64,000 nucleotides of DNA, from NCBI GenBank assembly GCA_021030905.1, contig JAGFMI010000014.1, positions 372,001 through 436,000 on the forward strand, read 5' to 3'. Shown here piece by piece: positions 35,216 through 46,453 of this stretch. The notes under the pieces were generated by a model. The model saw only the letters and a list, made by a program, of their open reading frames with translations. It was not told the origin of the DNA and did not search any database. Position 1 is the first letter of the stretch. Each line of letters begins with the position of its first letter. The DNA comes from Pyrenula massariospora. Taxonomy: Eukaryota > Ascomycota > Eurotiomycetes > Pyrenulales > Pyrenulaceae. The position numbers were made by a program, and so were the translations under genes.

Positions 35216-37697
35216 CGCCTATCATTGAGATCGGAGGCTTGGGTTTCACGCAAAACATATCAATCCACAAGCCTCGGAGTGGCTAGACCACCGCAGTCAC
35301 ATATTCTCCTGAACTACAGTACGCCAATTTGACCCGATCTCTATCCTTGAATAAGACTTGAGGTTGCTAATTTAATGAAGGTGAAAATTCGGTCTTTTTC
35401 GGTCTTTATATTAGGCTTCGATTCCGTCGACTTGATCCTTCCCATAAACAAGGTTAAATTATTAAACAGACGAATTGCTATTGCTAATAACAACGATTTG
35501 GTGTGCAATCGATGGGCAACATACAATCAAGAAACAAACCGTCAATGCGGAACCATCTATTTGGCGCCGACCCACCAAGCGTGGAGACCACAACGACTCT
35601 GTGGTATCCAGCAGAGTGAACCAATGACCTGTACTCAACGCGACGTATGCATAGTGGGCTGCCAAACCATGAGATCAAGTTTCGATTATATCCACCAAGC
35701 CTCTAGCGGCACAAGGCTTTTGCTGGTGCTGGGAAAGGGGTTTCCAGGGCATGGGGCTCCGCTCCGTAGCACGATTGCGTCCGACAATGGGACTGAATGA
35801 CAAACAATTAGCTGTCTCTTGTTGATCTGGAACATTGTCTTGGCTTTGCTGGAATACGAGCGCAATTGCAACGTTCCTGGTTCTAGAATATGCGATTACT
35901 CAAGCTCGGGGCGGCCACCTTGTGTGACTTCTGAATGTCAGGGCTAGGTGTCGGAAAAGCAATGTAGCACACGATTACGGCGATTTCTCTCCTGATCCTG
36001 AGCGCGCAGACCGTCAGCGGGAGACGACAGGAGTTCATGAATTATTGAAATCTTATGCAAGAGCTTTCCGAAAGAGAATCTTGCGATCTCCCAGACACTG
36101 CGAATGGGCAAATCAAACACGAGAAACGCGCCGAACAGCCTTACAAAGGCGAAAGGCTTGGCATGAAAGGGGAAGATCGTCGCGCAGCCGCATTGTGACC
36201 CGCGTTCGGAAGATTTCGATGCCTAGTCGAGGCTGGGTTGACCACTGGGGCGGATAATATTAAAAACGGTCTGGTTGTAGGAGCCGACCGGAAGGGTCCA
36301 ATTGTTGAGCAAACAGCGGTTTGGCCTGATATTTGATGACGAGGGTTCGGCGAACGATGGTCCAGTCGATGGCAAAGTCTAAGAAAAGGACCTTTCGTAA
36401 TCCTGCCCTACCGGCAGCGGCTTCGGCGTATTTCACATGCGGCTTCCTGTTCCGGAATGAGACAGATGGGTGGTTCTGACTCGGCTGGAAGGGTGATTGA
36501 GAGGATGAGAAGGATTGAGGCTCAAGAGGGTCGGAGATTGCTTTCTCCACGAGAGCTTCACGCCGTTGAACCTTCCCCGACCGACCGTTGAAAATTTTCA
36601 CCACGGCCCACCGTAGAGGGACAGAGGCTCCGCATCTCCACTGAGCGTGAGGAAGACGCCATTCGAGACTCTGGGGACAAGTTGGGGGAGAGAGCTTGAT
36701 TACACTTTGTGCCGTGCAAAAGCAAAATGGCGGCCTGGGTGTGCCATGTCTCAATTGGAGCCGGGGAGCGCTGCAGGCCCGAATCCCGCGAGATGGCGCG
36801 AAGTTTGAGGTGACGCGCGATCGGGCGAATGGGCGGCCGCCACCAACGCGCTTCTTACACGCCAGCGCCCGAACGGGTCGTAACAGGCTCGCTAACGACA
36901 TGCATCGCTCCAGCTTCTGAAAGCGACATCACAACACCCACCGCCCACACGCGTCTCTGCGAACCAGCATCTCCCCAGTTCCGCCCCTCCGGCTCTGCAC
37001 AAAAACTTCGCCTAGCCATGTATACACCGCGTACCCTCTGCTTCCTCCCCCCCATAGCTCTCCAGTCTTTTACCTTTCTGCCCGCTCTGACCCTCGGTCT
37101 CCTCGTCGACACGCGCTCACTTTGTTTATATATCCCGTCAGTCTCGAGTATAGTACCAATTGCAGGTAAAACGTTCATTTCGACGCTGCAGGTCCATCCC
37201 CGCCGGCCGCCCCATACAATTTCTCTCCCATCAATTTCCTTCATGTTGTTGCTGCTGCAGAAGCGACATGGTTGAAATTTTCATTGGGCCGATCGATCTG
37301 TGAGCCTCGCTTGCTCGGCTGCACTCCACGGCTGCACTGTCGATTGCGGAAAATTTTCTACTTGATCCCCACGGTCCTCTCAACGGAACTGGGTATCGGC
37401 GGTGTGCGACGTGCTGCATTCGAGTTTACATTCAGCACGACTCCCAAACCACGTACTGCTCGCTCAAGACGTGTCGAAGCTTGCCAATTGACTTTCAACT
37501 TCCTTCAGACTACCTCGACTTTGCTCTCAATTGTGTAAAGTACCTAGTTAATAAGCGAAATCAGGACCCTGGATGAGACCAATGCGTTTAATATACTCAA
37601 GCCGAATGACGACAGTCGCACTCCTCCCTTCCACCTCAATCTAATGACGCTCTCTTTTGCCTAAAAGTTGAATACACGCTCATTTGACCCTTTTACA
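35216..37697. other. Long intergenic region
   Basis: About 2.5 kb without a supported gene. Frames at 36260-36901 (minus) and 36829-37275 (plus) overlap each other and show no domain. The part from about 36700 to 37660 is GC- and pyrimidine-rich and may hold the promoter and a long 5' leader of the membrane-protein gene at 37698. Confidence 0.5.
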
Positions 37698-39284
37698 ATG
37701 CCAAAATCATCGACAGCATGGGCCGTTGGCTCTGTCACGCTAGTCCTGACAACTGCCTCAACAGTCCTCAATGCCACCTACGGAACCGCAATACCCAGCA
37801 ACTTCACCGCAGTGCGGACAATAGCATTGATTGCTCTCGCTCTAAACGCCCTCAGCATACCCATAATCGTGACAATACTCGTTATCTATACCAAAAGAGT
37901 CAGGGAAGATCCGCTGGGATGGGGCTCGATAAAGTCATGGACAGTCCTTGGTGCAGCTGCTCTCCTATCCTTTCTAGCTGCCCTTGCCTCAGCGATCGAC
38001 CTGGTATGGTCGGTCGTCAGATTAAGCGAGCTGCCGAAACATCTCTCTGCGCTCTCTTCGAAGACAGTAATTGTGGCATGGTTCGCCGTATGGGGCTCCT
38101 CGGTGATCGCACAGATCGCATTATATGGGCTCTTGGCATCATGGATTCAAAACCGATGTCAGACCCAATCCACCGACTCCTCGAGCCTTGACTTTGGCAT
38201 CGACGTCCCGAACCGCCAAAGCATGTCGCGCCCTCAAACCAGAGAGACAGCCCGGTCGTTTCGCTCACAAGACCCAACATTGGCTTCTCCCCCTCGAACG
38301 CCGACGGACAAAGGCAAGGGCTTACTACATACGCCGTCAGCCACCAGCATGCGACCAGCCAATTCGCGAACTCAGCTCATCAGACAAGGCTCATACCGCC
38401 AAGATTCTGCGCGATCCTCAGCAGACTATGCTGGCAGTGAGATGACCCATGTCGATCACGGCTTCGACAAATGGGATACCTCAAGCGTCGGCCGCGCCAT
38501 GCGTGAGACTCTTCAATCTTCTCCTCCAGTCACACGAGGCGGTCTCGAGACAATCCCAGGAAGTCGTCCCGAGTCGCCGGCACACGCCCTTGACGGGCCC
38601 TTCCTCCCAGATTCTCCAATCGCGGTGACGTCGTCAACTGCTGTTGAGATGAAACATCCTTCTCATTCGAAACATCCCAGCATCACCACACCCCCATCCT
38701 CCCCGCCTAATTTTTCCCGTCCAACCTCCCGCCAATGCCTACCCCCTTCATCCATCCCCATTCCCGCAACACCATCCTTCCAAAGCCTTCAAACAATCAC
38801 ACCGTTTCAATCCTCGTCACCCCACCTCTCCTCACCCTCACCCCCGCCACCTTCCCAGTCTCCAATAGAAGAGTACATTCACCCGCTTTTCCGCTCTTCT
38901 TCACCAACTCCACCACCCCAAGCCAGCCCTGGCACCACAATTACTGCATCCCCCAACGCCGGCCAGACAATCACCCCACACACTCTGAACCGTATGCGCT
39001 CCAGCTCGCTGCGCAGTCTCCACTCCGTGGTGTCAGTGCCGAGCCCACTGGGCGAGGTCGAAAGTGTGGCGGAGGAGGGCTCTTTCGTAGCGGGGAGCCC
39101 GGGGCCGAGCGTCATTGATGAGGGCGAGGAGGTTGAAGATGCAGATTTAGAGTTGCCGGCATTTGTGCTAAGTGCAGGCCAGAGGAGTAGTCTGGTAGGG
39201 TATGGGAAGAGGAAGAGCGTCAAGGGAAGGGCTGGAGGATCGGCCAGTGATGTAAGTGGAAGTCAGAGCCCGAGGCTTCGATGA
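37698..39284 (+). CDS. Four-span membrane protein with disordered tail, unknown function
   Basis: An intronless 528-residue protein from the ATG at 37698. Four hydrophobic helices lie near residues 7-27 (AWAVGSVTLVLTTASTVL), 38-62 (TIALIALALNALSIPIIVTIL), 80-105 (SWTVLGAAALLSFLAALASA) and 120-147 (VIVAWFAVWGSSVIAQIALYGLL). An N-glycosylation sequon (NFT) sits between helices 1 and 2. From about residue 155 to the end the chain is rich in Ser, Pro and Thr with many SP and TP sites, consistent with a phosphorylated cytosolic tail. The topology resembles MARVEL-type four-helix proteins, but I see no decisive motif. I do not recognise the family. Confidence 0.75.
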   Translation: MPKSSTAWAVGSVTLVLTTASTVLNATYGTAIPSNFTAVRTIALIALALNALSIPIIVTILVIYTKRVREDPLGWGSIKSWTVLGAAALLSFLAALASAIDLVWSVVRLSELPKHLSALSSKTVIVAWFAVWGSSVIAQIALYGLLASWIQNRCQTQSTDSSSLDFGIDVPNRQSMSRPQTRETARSFRSQDPTLASPPRTPTDKGKGLLHTPSATSMRPANSRTQLIRQGSYRQDSARSSADYAGSEMTHVDHGFDKWDTSSVGRAMRETLQSSPPVTRGGLETIPGSRPESPAHALDGPFLPDSPIAVTSSTAVEMKHPSHSKHPSITTPPSSPPNFSRPTSRQCLPPSSIPIPATPSFQSLQTITPFQSSSPHLSSPSPPPPSQSPIEEYIHPLFRSSSPTPPPQASPGTTITASPNAGQTITPHTLNRMRSSSLRSLHSVVSVPSPLGEVESVAEEGSFVAGSPGPSVIDEGEEVEDADLELPAFVLSAGQRSSLVGYGKRKSVKGRAGGSASDVSGSQSPRLR

Positions 39285-40287
39285 AGGATGAAGCTTTGGG
39301 TAATAAGATTTGGGATCGGATGGGATAGATGGAACGGTACGGCCCGGTCGGGAAGGAATTGAAAAGCCGGAAAAGTAATCCAGGATATGGACACGGACGC
39401 GGACACGGACAATATTTTCAGCGGCTACTGGTACCGCTTAACCACACTGCATCTCTTGCAGGCCCTCCTTTTGTTTTCCGTCATGTCATGACTAATGTGT
39501 TTCAGCGATGGCGTCTTGTCTGATTCTTGCGTGATACCCCCACGGGAGGTATGTCGTCTGACGAAACTGGTTTTCTTTTAAAATCTGTTATGAGACTAAA
39601 AGGGATGCTATTGCCCTCGAACTAGTGATCCAGCTGACTGCTGTGGCCTCCAGCTTGACGAGCCAGTTGCGAGTCAGCTGTGGTAGTGCCTGTAGAGAGT
39701 TATGTACTTTGAACTGATGAATTCAATGAATTTTCAATAGTCTTTGCCTTGCACACGTCTGAGGTACAGGGTGTGTCTGCACTCATCTATAGAGAATCAT
39801 GAAGATAGAGAATTGTGCGAAACGTAGCAGGCACTTTCTTGAGCCTTCATATTCGACATGAATTTCCTCTTTAATGCGTGGAAGTCCACACATTCGATGT
39901 CCAGAGCACAATATTCAAACCTCGGCTTGTAGAATCACTGCAGAGAGGGATTCACAGATTTAGAATTAAATCAGGGGGATCATTTCTCGCAGCTTACACG
40001 TCACCTCAACTGCTTTGAGTCTTCAATGGGCACCGAGCTTTCAGGTACCATAATCCGTGAATATCACCAAAAAGGAGCTCTCTCGGCAAACCTCCCCTGC
40101 AGCACAGCTCCATTAGATTTCGCAGCTCCACATCCAAAAACAATTTCCAGCAACATTTACCTGCACCTCACATCACACCCTAACCACCTCAACACCACCT
40201 TCAAAACCTCTCTACCTTACAAACCCTTAACTCAAACCCCCCACCCTCTCAACTACCTCCCTCACTCCCCCTAATCCTCAATCAACC
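39285..40287. other. Intergenic, upstream of the Dpy-30 gene
   Basis: Contains a short GGACAC/GGACGC-type repeat near 39387-39410. The last 200 bp before 40288 is C- and A-rich with very few G, a strand-asymmetric leader typical of fungal 5' UTRs. The frame at 40026-40274 is probably part of this leader. Confidence 0.5.
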
Positions 40288-40996
40288 ATGTCCGCTCCCC
40301 CCAACGCTCCCACACCCACCCCCGCTCCCCAGCCCCAACCCCAACCTCAACCCCCCACAACCACCTCCACCACCACAACAACAGCCTCAGCCTCAGGTTC
40401 CCCCCGCGACTATCTCAACCGCGTCCTCGCCCCCTCCGTGAAGCAGGGCATGCTCGAAACCCTCAAGAAAAAGCAAGTCCCCCCCACCCCAAAAACCTTA
40501 CCCCCAACAAACATGCAGCTAGGGCTAACAGGAGTAATGTGATGCCAGGCCGCCAAACCCCCTGCGTTTCCTAGGGGAGCATCTGATTAATACGTCGCTG
40601 CAGCTAAATCCGGGGCAGGCGGGGGAGGAGGAGATTCGGAGGTGGTTTGTGTTTGAACATGAGTCTGAGCGTGAGCGTGACGTTGGTGTTGGGGTTGCGG
40701 GGGGGAGTCCGGTGCCGCCGCCGCCGGTGGAGGGGGCGGTAGGGTTGGATCAGAGTGCGGAGGCGGTGAAGGAGGAGGTGGTGGAGGAGGGAGAGGGGAA
40801 GAAGGAGGTGGATCAGGAGATGGTGGACGAGATTGCGGCGCTGGATCCGGATGGGCCGGCGATTGCGGCGGGGACAACAGCGGAGACTGTGGAGACGGCG
40901 ACGAATGGGGTGGAAACCGCTGGTGGTGGAGCTGGGGATACGGAAATGAGGGATGGGGATGGGGATGGGGCGCCAGTGGGAGAGGGCCGGGGGTAA
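40288..40996 (+). CDS. SDC1: Dpy-30 motif protein, likely COMPASS subunit Sdc1
   Basis: Two exons, 40288-40472 and 40549-40996, give 210 residues. The intron is of the GC-AG class: donor GCAAGT after AAAAA, branch GGCTAACA, acceptor GCCAG. With this splice the Dpy-30 motif becomes continuous across residues 38-75: DYLNRVLAPSVKQGMLETLKK joined to KPPNPLRFLGEHLINTS. No GT donor restores it. The motif is a two-helix dimerisation module; in COMPASS, Sdc1/Dpy30 binds Bre2/Ash2 and supports Set1-dependent H3K4 methylation. The N-terminus is Pro/Gln/Thr-rich, and the C-terminal 130 residues are acidic and Gly-rich (E, D, G). This makes it somewhat longer than budding-yeast Sdc1. A different Dpy-30 protein is possible, but Sdc1 is the main fungal one. 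Confidence 0.82.
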
Positions 40997-41728
40997 AGGT
41001 AATGGATGGACTAGGGGTTATGGGAAGAGCGCTGAGGATTGCGGGCTGGAACAGAGAAAGAGGGTAAGATGAATCGTGTGAGAGTGCATAGCGAATGGCG
41101 TTCAGCGAGAAAAGGTGATACGGTACGGCAGGTTCAGTTTGAGATACCCCCCATAAAAAAGGTTGCACCTGCAATTTGGCAAGAGAGCGGTAAAAGTCTT
41201 GTTGATCTACATTATAAATCATATTCCCTGTCCAAATCGCCTTGATGGAACACCAGAGACGAGCTCCTCGACCTCGATCCTATCTATACGTAGATCCGCA
41301 TCTCGTTATAATCTCTCTATCTGAATTTCTTGATGTGCCCCAAATGTATTCAAGAGCGAACCACGAATTCCAGCACGCGAGAACGACGGGGTGGTCTTCC
41401 CTGCCCCGCCATCGTCTCCGGTGTGGAAACATCAATTCACACGGCCCGTCTCGGGAATTAGCGGTTCAAGAATTCTGCGCGCGAACTGCTGAATTCACGC
41501 GTCGCCGCTGGGAAACGGGAAATGATTCATAGAGACACTTGCGTAGCTTTGTGATCTGAAGACTGTGCTAGGAACAATTCGAGCGAATTGTCGTGGTTTT
41601 GCACTGTTCTATCTTTTGCGGAGGGATTTTCGCTTGCGTTGGAGAGCTTTAATCCGTTCCGTAAGATGCAACAGCCGCTTTTTGGCATTGAAGTTTCTGT
41701 GTGATTTGCGGACCTTCAGGCTCAGACT
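40997..41728. other. Convergent intergenic region
   Basis: Between the tails of the Dpy-30 and QRI7 genes. No open frame with a recognisable product. Confidence 0.5.
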
Positions 41729-43580
41729 TTAAGGTCGTTCCAGTCGCTGGACTTCTTCCATCTCCGCAATTCGTTCCATCGACTCCAAATTCGCAACTTC
41801 GCCTTGATCAACATTCTTCCTCCTTCTAAGGTATGGCTGGCTGTATGCCTCCGCAGTGTCACTACCTTTGACTTGATTCTCAGTATACTTTGGGTCTTTG
41901 TATAGGATCAGGTCTTTCGGAGTCAAGACCTCCGGAGCCTCACACAATTCTCTAGCATGTGACCAGCTGTGTGGATGGCCGGGTTGCGGCTGAAGAAAGT
42001 CAACGTTGGCGTAGTAGTGGCCCTTTTGCTTGACGTAGTCACCCAACCCAAGAATACCGCCGTCCACATTCCGTGAGTCCATGCTCCATTTCCTGTGCGG
42101 CAGACAGTCAAGCTTGCTTCGGTAGCCAGATTGGAACATCTCCATGCCCGCCCATGCAATCATGGCGGCATTGTCGGTGCATAGACTTGGTGGTGGATAG
42201 ATGAGGTTGAGATCGTTGAAGCCTCTTGAATCTAGGAAGGTTCGAAGAACGTGTTGAAGGTACTTGTTTGCAGCTACACCGCCACTAATGACTAGGTTGG
42301 AGATCTTGGTACCTGATTTCTCCAGGCCTTGTAGAGCAATTGCCGTCCTGCTAGCGAGATGTTCAAAAGCAACGGTCAACGCGGTCTGCGCCATTAACCT
42401 GCGTTCTAATGCTGTGATCACTCCCATCCCGGTCCTAGTTTTGAAAAGGTTCGTTAGATTAGTCACTATACCGGTGAAGCTGAAGGCAAGTTCCCGGGTC
42501 TGAGCAAACGGCGTCTCAACATGCCAACCAAAATGGTTGTCAGCTTTTCCCCACTCCTCGCGGCGGTGTCGAGGCGGTTTGTACGCGCTCATTGAGTTTT
42601 TCAGCAGCCTGTCTTGCTCTTCGACCTGTGATGGGTTCAGTCCCAATGATTTTACTCGTCGGGGTGATGGATTATAGCCACGAGGAAAAGCGAACTCGGA
42701 CAGTAAACGAGCATAAGCCGTATCGGTTGCAGCCTTAAGCCACGATTCAGGGAGTATTTCTCGACCAATTTTGTCTAAAGCTTCCCCAACCGCAATGTCA
42801 CGAGTAGAGACCAAAGTTTCGTGATTGGTTAAGCTCTTTGAGAGCAAAAGCATCGAGTGACCGCCGCTGACTAGCAAAGATAGAAACGGAAAGTCTGGTC
42901 CAGGCGGAGATGGCTTCCAAACAGGCGGATCGAAGGATGCCGGGTCTGTGTACATGAAGTCGCTGCCAGGGTCGCGATCGAGGGCTGCTTTCAACCTCGG
43001 CGTTAATGCATGAGCTTGCATGTGGTGTACACCCAATAAAGGAATACCCCATGCAGTCGCAAGGCCTTTTGCCGTATCCAAACCCACAGACAGATTACTT
43101 CTCATGCCTGGGCCCTGTGTTACAGAGATAAAGTCCGGCTTTCGTCTTTTTATCATTCCCGGAAGGTCCAATTCGAGATCTCCAGGTACAGGCAGTGGCA
43201 GCGCATCAAAAGACTTGCGTACCAGAGCTGAAACATTTTGCTGGTGTGATTGAAGAGCCACAATCGGGTCGATCCCAAGATTCTTTCTATTATCTGCTGT
43301 AACCTTTGCGTGGAAGGAAAGCGACGCGAACCCGTCGGTAATTGAGTTCCATGGCAAATGATCTGATCGCCGTCTTTCAAGGATCGCAACAGATGAATCG
43401 TCACTAAGCACAAAAGTTAGATTGCGGAAGGTCTAAAGTAGGGAGTTTGTACCATGATGATTCTATCGCAAGCGTACATAAAGACAAAGGGTACCGTCGA
43501 AGCACCTCGGAATTTGTGCCATAGCTGCGCTTGAAAATAGAGGCGATCGGCTTGCTTCCTCTGAATTGGACATTTGGCAT
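41729..43580 (-). CDS. QRI7: Mitochondrial tRNA threonylcarbamoyladenosine transferase
   Basis: Two exons, 43580-43453 and 43403-41729, with a 49-bp intron, encode 600 residues. The join restores LAIESSCDDSSVAIL, the family's start motif, showing the splice is right. The protein belongs to the Kae1/TsaD/Qri7 family, which transfers threonylcarbamoyl to A37 of ANN-decoding tRNAs. Metal-binding HHMQAH gives His170 and His174; FLSLLVSGGHSMLLL, VGEALDKIGRE, ELAFSFTGI, NLVISGGVAANKYL and LCTDNAAMIAWAG are other conserved blocks. An N-terminal basic, Ser-rich stretch (residues 1-30) fits a mitochondrial presequence, pointing to the Qri7 member and not cytosolic Kae1. The C-terminal 90 or so residues and an insert (about 190-215) extend past bacterial TsaD length. 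Confidence 0.93.
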
Positions 43581-44043
43581 TTGCTCTTCCTAAGGATCTT
43601 GGGGAAGAGTTGACTTGCGGCGAGTTCAAGTTGAAAATAATCTCTAGAGGAATGCTTGGCGTGTCAAGCGGAGGAAAATCCCCGAATCTATATCGCCTTC
43701 ACCTTCCTGCTCTTTTCTCAGCCTCCGCTTTGAACCTCCTTCTTACACTTCCTTATCGCTGTTGCTCACCTCCGCTATCCTGCACGCTCACTGGACAAGA
43801 TTACTACTTCCCTTCGAATCTGGTTGAACCTTTATCTTGGAAACTAGTAGCGGCTTTACGATTACACCACGTCACCAATAATTTACTGTTCCATCGCCCT
43901 AGCTTCCTCATTACTAACCAGCGAACGGATATGAAGGTAGATCACAAGATGTTGACCAAAAACTTCCTTTGAATGTGAAAATTTTTTCCTATGAATTACT
44001 TATTGATACTCTTGCATGCATCCGCTTTCCTCTGAGTGCTTGA
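43581..44043. other. Intergenic, QRI7 promoter and SDR 3' flank
   Basis: The plus-strand open stretch 43574-43972 has no domain. No gene called. Confidence 0.5.
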
Positions 44044-44815
44044 CTATTTGAATTGGACATAACCCTTGTCCTTGACGAACGTTGCGTGCCACGGTACATT
44101 TCCTTCATGCTTTGTTAAGGAGGTATAGAAGTCGGCATGAGCATCTCCATCAATAGCCATTCCCTTGATCTTGCCGTCGCTGGTACGCTCGTCGGCATAA
44201 AAGAATCTAGCGAGTCAGGCATGTCAGATACAGTTTACGCTTCAGAATTCTGTTCATTCGTTGAAGTGCTTACCGAGATCCTTGGGCATGGTACAGCGTA
44301 TCGGCAAGACCGATCCAGTATGAAGAAGCCGACTTTCCAATGCCTAGATTTACCGCTGCTGCGATAGGGATAATCGTGGTATTCATGATATTGCCAGTAT
44401 AGATAAAGGTCTTCTTGACCTCCTTAGGCAGCGTCTCCCACCCACGGACTGCCTGTTGCGCCGCAACATAGGCACTGAGGACGTTGACATTGAAGTCAGA
44501 TACCAAATTCTCAGCTGGGTTGGAAAATAAATTGTCTTCAACAGGAGGGGCCGTTCGTGCCCCTGCGTTGTAGACGATGACACTGGGAGGAGCATGAAAC
44601 TCGCTCTCGACTGCATTGAACAATGCTGGGATCGAGTCAGGTGTTGTGAAATTTGCTTTGAGAGATAGAAACCCTTCGGTAGGTGCAGTGCTAACTCCAC
44701 TGCCACTCCTAGATACAATTGCAACTTTATAACCTTGGCTGGCGAATTTCTTAGCAACCGAGATACCGATTCTGGGTCCAGCTCCGAGAATGAGCGCAAC
44801 AGGGTTCGCTGCCAT
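44044..44815 (-). CDS. Short-chain dehydrogenase-like protein, atypical active site
   Basis: Two exons, 44815-44274 and 44206-44044, with a 67-bp intron, give 234 residues. The N-terminus is an SDR Rossmann fold: ALILGAGPRIGISVAKKFASQGYKVAIVSRS, with an unusual GAGPRIG in place of TGxxxGIG. IVYNAGA is the NNAG-like motif. The catalytic Tyr-x3-Lys is missing where it should be; the segment reads NLGIGKSASSYWIGLA, so normal reductase activity is doubtful. The C-terminus (FFYADERTSDGK, AIDGDAHADFY, VPWHATFVKDKGYVQF) is shared, as I recall, by a fungal SDR subgroup without the Tyr. The substrate is unknown. It is divergent from the ferric-reductase-like gene at 45543. Confidence 0.82.
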
Positions 44816-45542
44816 TTTGCTGTCGTGATTGCTGCTAGAGGCGGGTTGAAGGCTATTGATTTGCAGAGGACTTCGAATACGGAACAGAAGAATGAAATTG
44901 CTCTACACCTAATCGGGTAACTCCCATTTTATAGAAAATTGAGTCTGTAGTCATTTGGTATTCCGATATAATGTCTGTGAGGATTAATAATTCCAGTCTT
45001 TGGTCTGTGTCTCTTCTGAGCCGAGGCTTGCAGCTTGATCTGAATAATGGAATCAGCACGCATGGTGAAATAATGGCTCAACTTGGAACTACCGCAATTC
45101 AGTCTGCTACGGATCCCGATCATACACAGCGCGCGCGAAAGATCCCTGCAGGCCGCGCGCGGAAAGCCCCTTGCAAGGATGTCCCCTTATCCGTATTCCG
45201 AGAGCACCCTGATATGCTAAGATGCAATCTGGATCCCTATTGATGCTGAATTGAATGCGCTTGGGAATTTCTAGGCTGGTTGGCGTTGAAGTCTCAATAT
45301 CAAGGCCACACAAAGGATTTGTGCCAAATTTGATGCTAATTTTCTGACATCCGGCCCTTGACTCTCCCTGTACACTTTTTTAGATCGTATAGATATCAAT
45401 CCCAAGTTACCCATCGTATCAGGATGAGATCAATTAATTATTTAATTTCTTGCATTGTCAAGTCGGCTTTGCACAATCCTTCACTTCAAGACCTCTCCAA
45501 GCCAAAGCTCGCTTTACGATTTCGATATTAACATTCATCTCC
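44816..45542. other. Divergent promoter region, SDR and ferric-reductase-like genes
   Basis: AT-rich apart from a CG-rich patch at 45130-45161. No coding frame recognised. Confidence 0.5.
45130..45161. repeat. Paired CGCGCGCG blocks, 16-bp spacer
   Basis: Two identical self-complementary octamers (45130-45137 and 45154-45161) separated by 16 bp, each followed by (G)AAAG, lie in the SDR/ferric-reductase divergent promoter. They can act as direct or inverted repeats. Chance is possible, but the surroundings are AT-rich. Confidence 0.5.
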
Positions 45543-46453
45543 ATGGGCTATTTTGCTTACAAGATCATTGCGAAAACCCCCGAAAACGATGCTACAAGGC
45601 GCTCTACATCGGATTGGTATGCCAATCTAGCACAGTTGTCACAATTGCTATTTATCCTAGCCATTCCATTTAGCAAGTTTGCCCTTGCAATTCTGTTCAA
45701 TTTCTTTCAGAATGGCAACAATTTGGACTACAATGTCGAAAAAGACAGAATATCCATACAGAAATCGAGCCAGGAAGGCAAGACACTCAGACTGAGTCGT
45801 ACTACGCGAGATATAGAGTCAATCTTGGGTAGAGAAGTCGTGAAGGGATATGGTACTTACGAGCAATGGATCTTTGGGTTTGGTTGGGCTGCTTGGCTGG
45901 GATTTTTGTGCATCCATGATACTGCACCTGGTGCGTAGAGCATTATCTGCTGTTATATACGTCCAAACTGACAAGAATAGATTATCTACATCTTGTCAAA
46001 CGGTTCGGTCTTATTGGTGCCTCACAGCTACCCATTCACTATCTTCTCGCCATGAAGCATCCATATGCCCCTCTTCGACTGCCCCTAAAGAGCTCTTGCC
46101 GACAACTTCTTGCCTTGCATTTAGTCTCCGGCAGAATCATCATCCTCTTTGTGACTCTTCACGCAATACTTTACAGCAGTATCTTAATACGCATGAATAT
46201 TTTAGGGAAGAGTATCCGGCAACCCAATATTGCAGTCGCTCTCGTCAGCGTGGCTATATTCGGAGCTATCGGAATCATGTCCATCAGAAGCTTCCGTCGC
46301 AGAGCTTACTCATGGTTTTACAAGGTACACTTGATCGGATCTACTATTATACTACCACTGCTCTTCTTTCACGTCCATCACATCAGAGTATATGTACTCG
46401 AAAGTGCAGCAGTTGTTGTTTTGAATGCGCTCCTTCGCGTATTTAGCAATTAG
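45543..46453 (+). CDS. Ferric-reductase-like heme membrane protein lacking the flavin domain
   Basis: Two exons, 45543-45930 and 45981-46453, with a 50-bp intron, give 286 residues. The first ATG in frame is at 45543; an upstream exon cannot be excluded. About six hydrophobic helices are present. Two His-x13-His pairs lie in the second exon: H in LLALHLVSG to the H of LHAILY, and H in KVHLIGS to the H of FFHVHHIR. This is the bis-heme pattern of ferric reductases and NADPH oxidases. The closest architecture I recall is TmpA-like fungal membrane flavoproteins. Unlike those, the frame ends at a TAG (46451-46453) right after the last helix, so no FAD or NAD(P)H domain follows. The next 75 bp stays open in the same frame to a second TAG (46529-46531), which hints at decay of a longer gene. 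Alternatively it is a true short heme protein. Confidence 0.75.

Noticed and set aside
36260-36901. 213-residue minus-strand frame
   Set aside because: No domain, overlaps another frame on the opposite strand, composition like non-coding GC-rich DNA.
40587-41222. 211-residue Pro-rich minus-strand frame
   Set aside because: Antisense of the Gly/Glu-rich second exon of the Dpy-30 gene.
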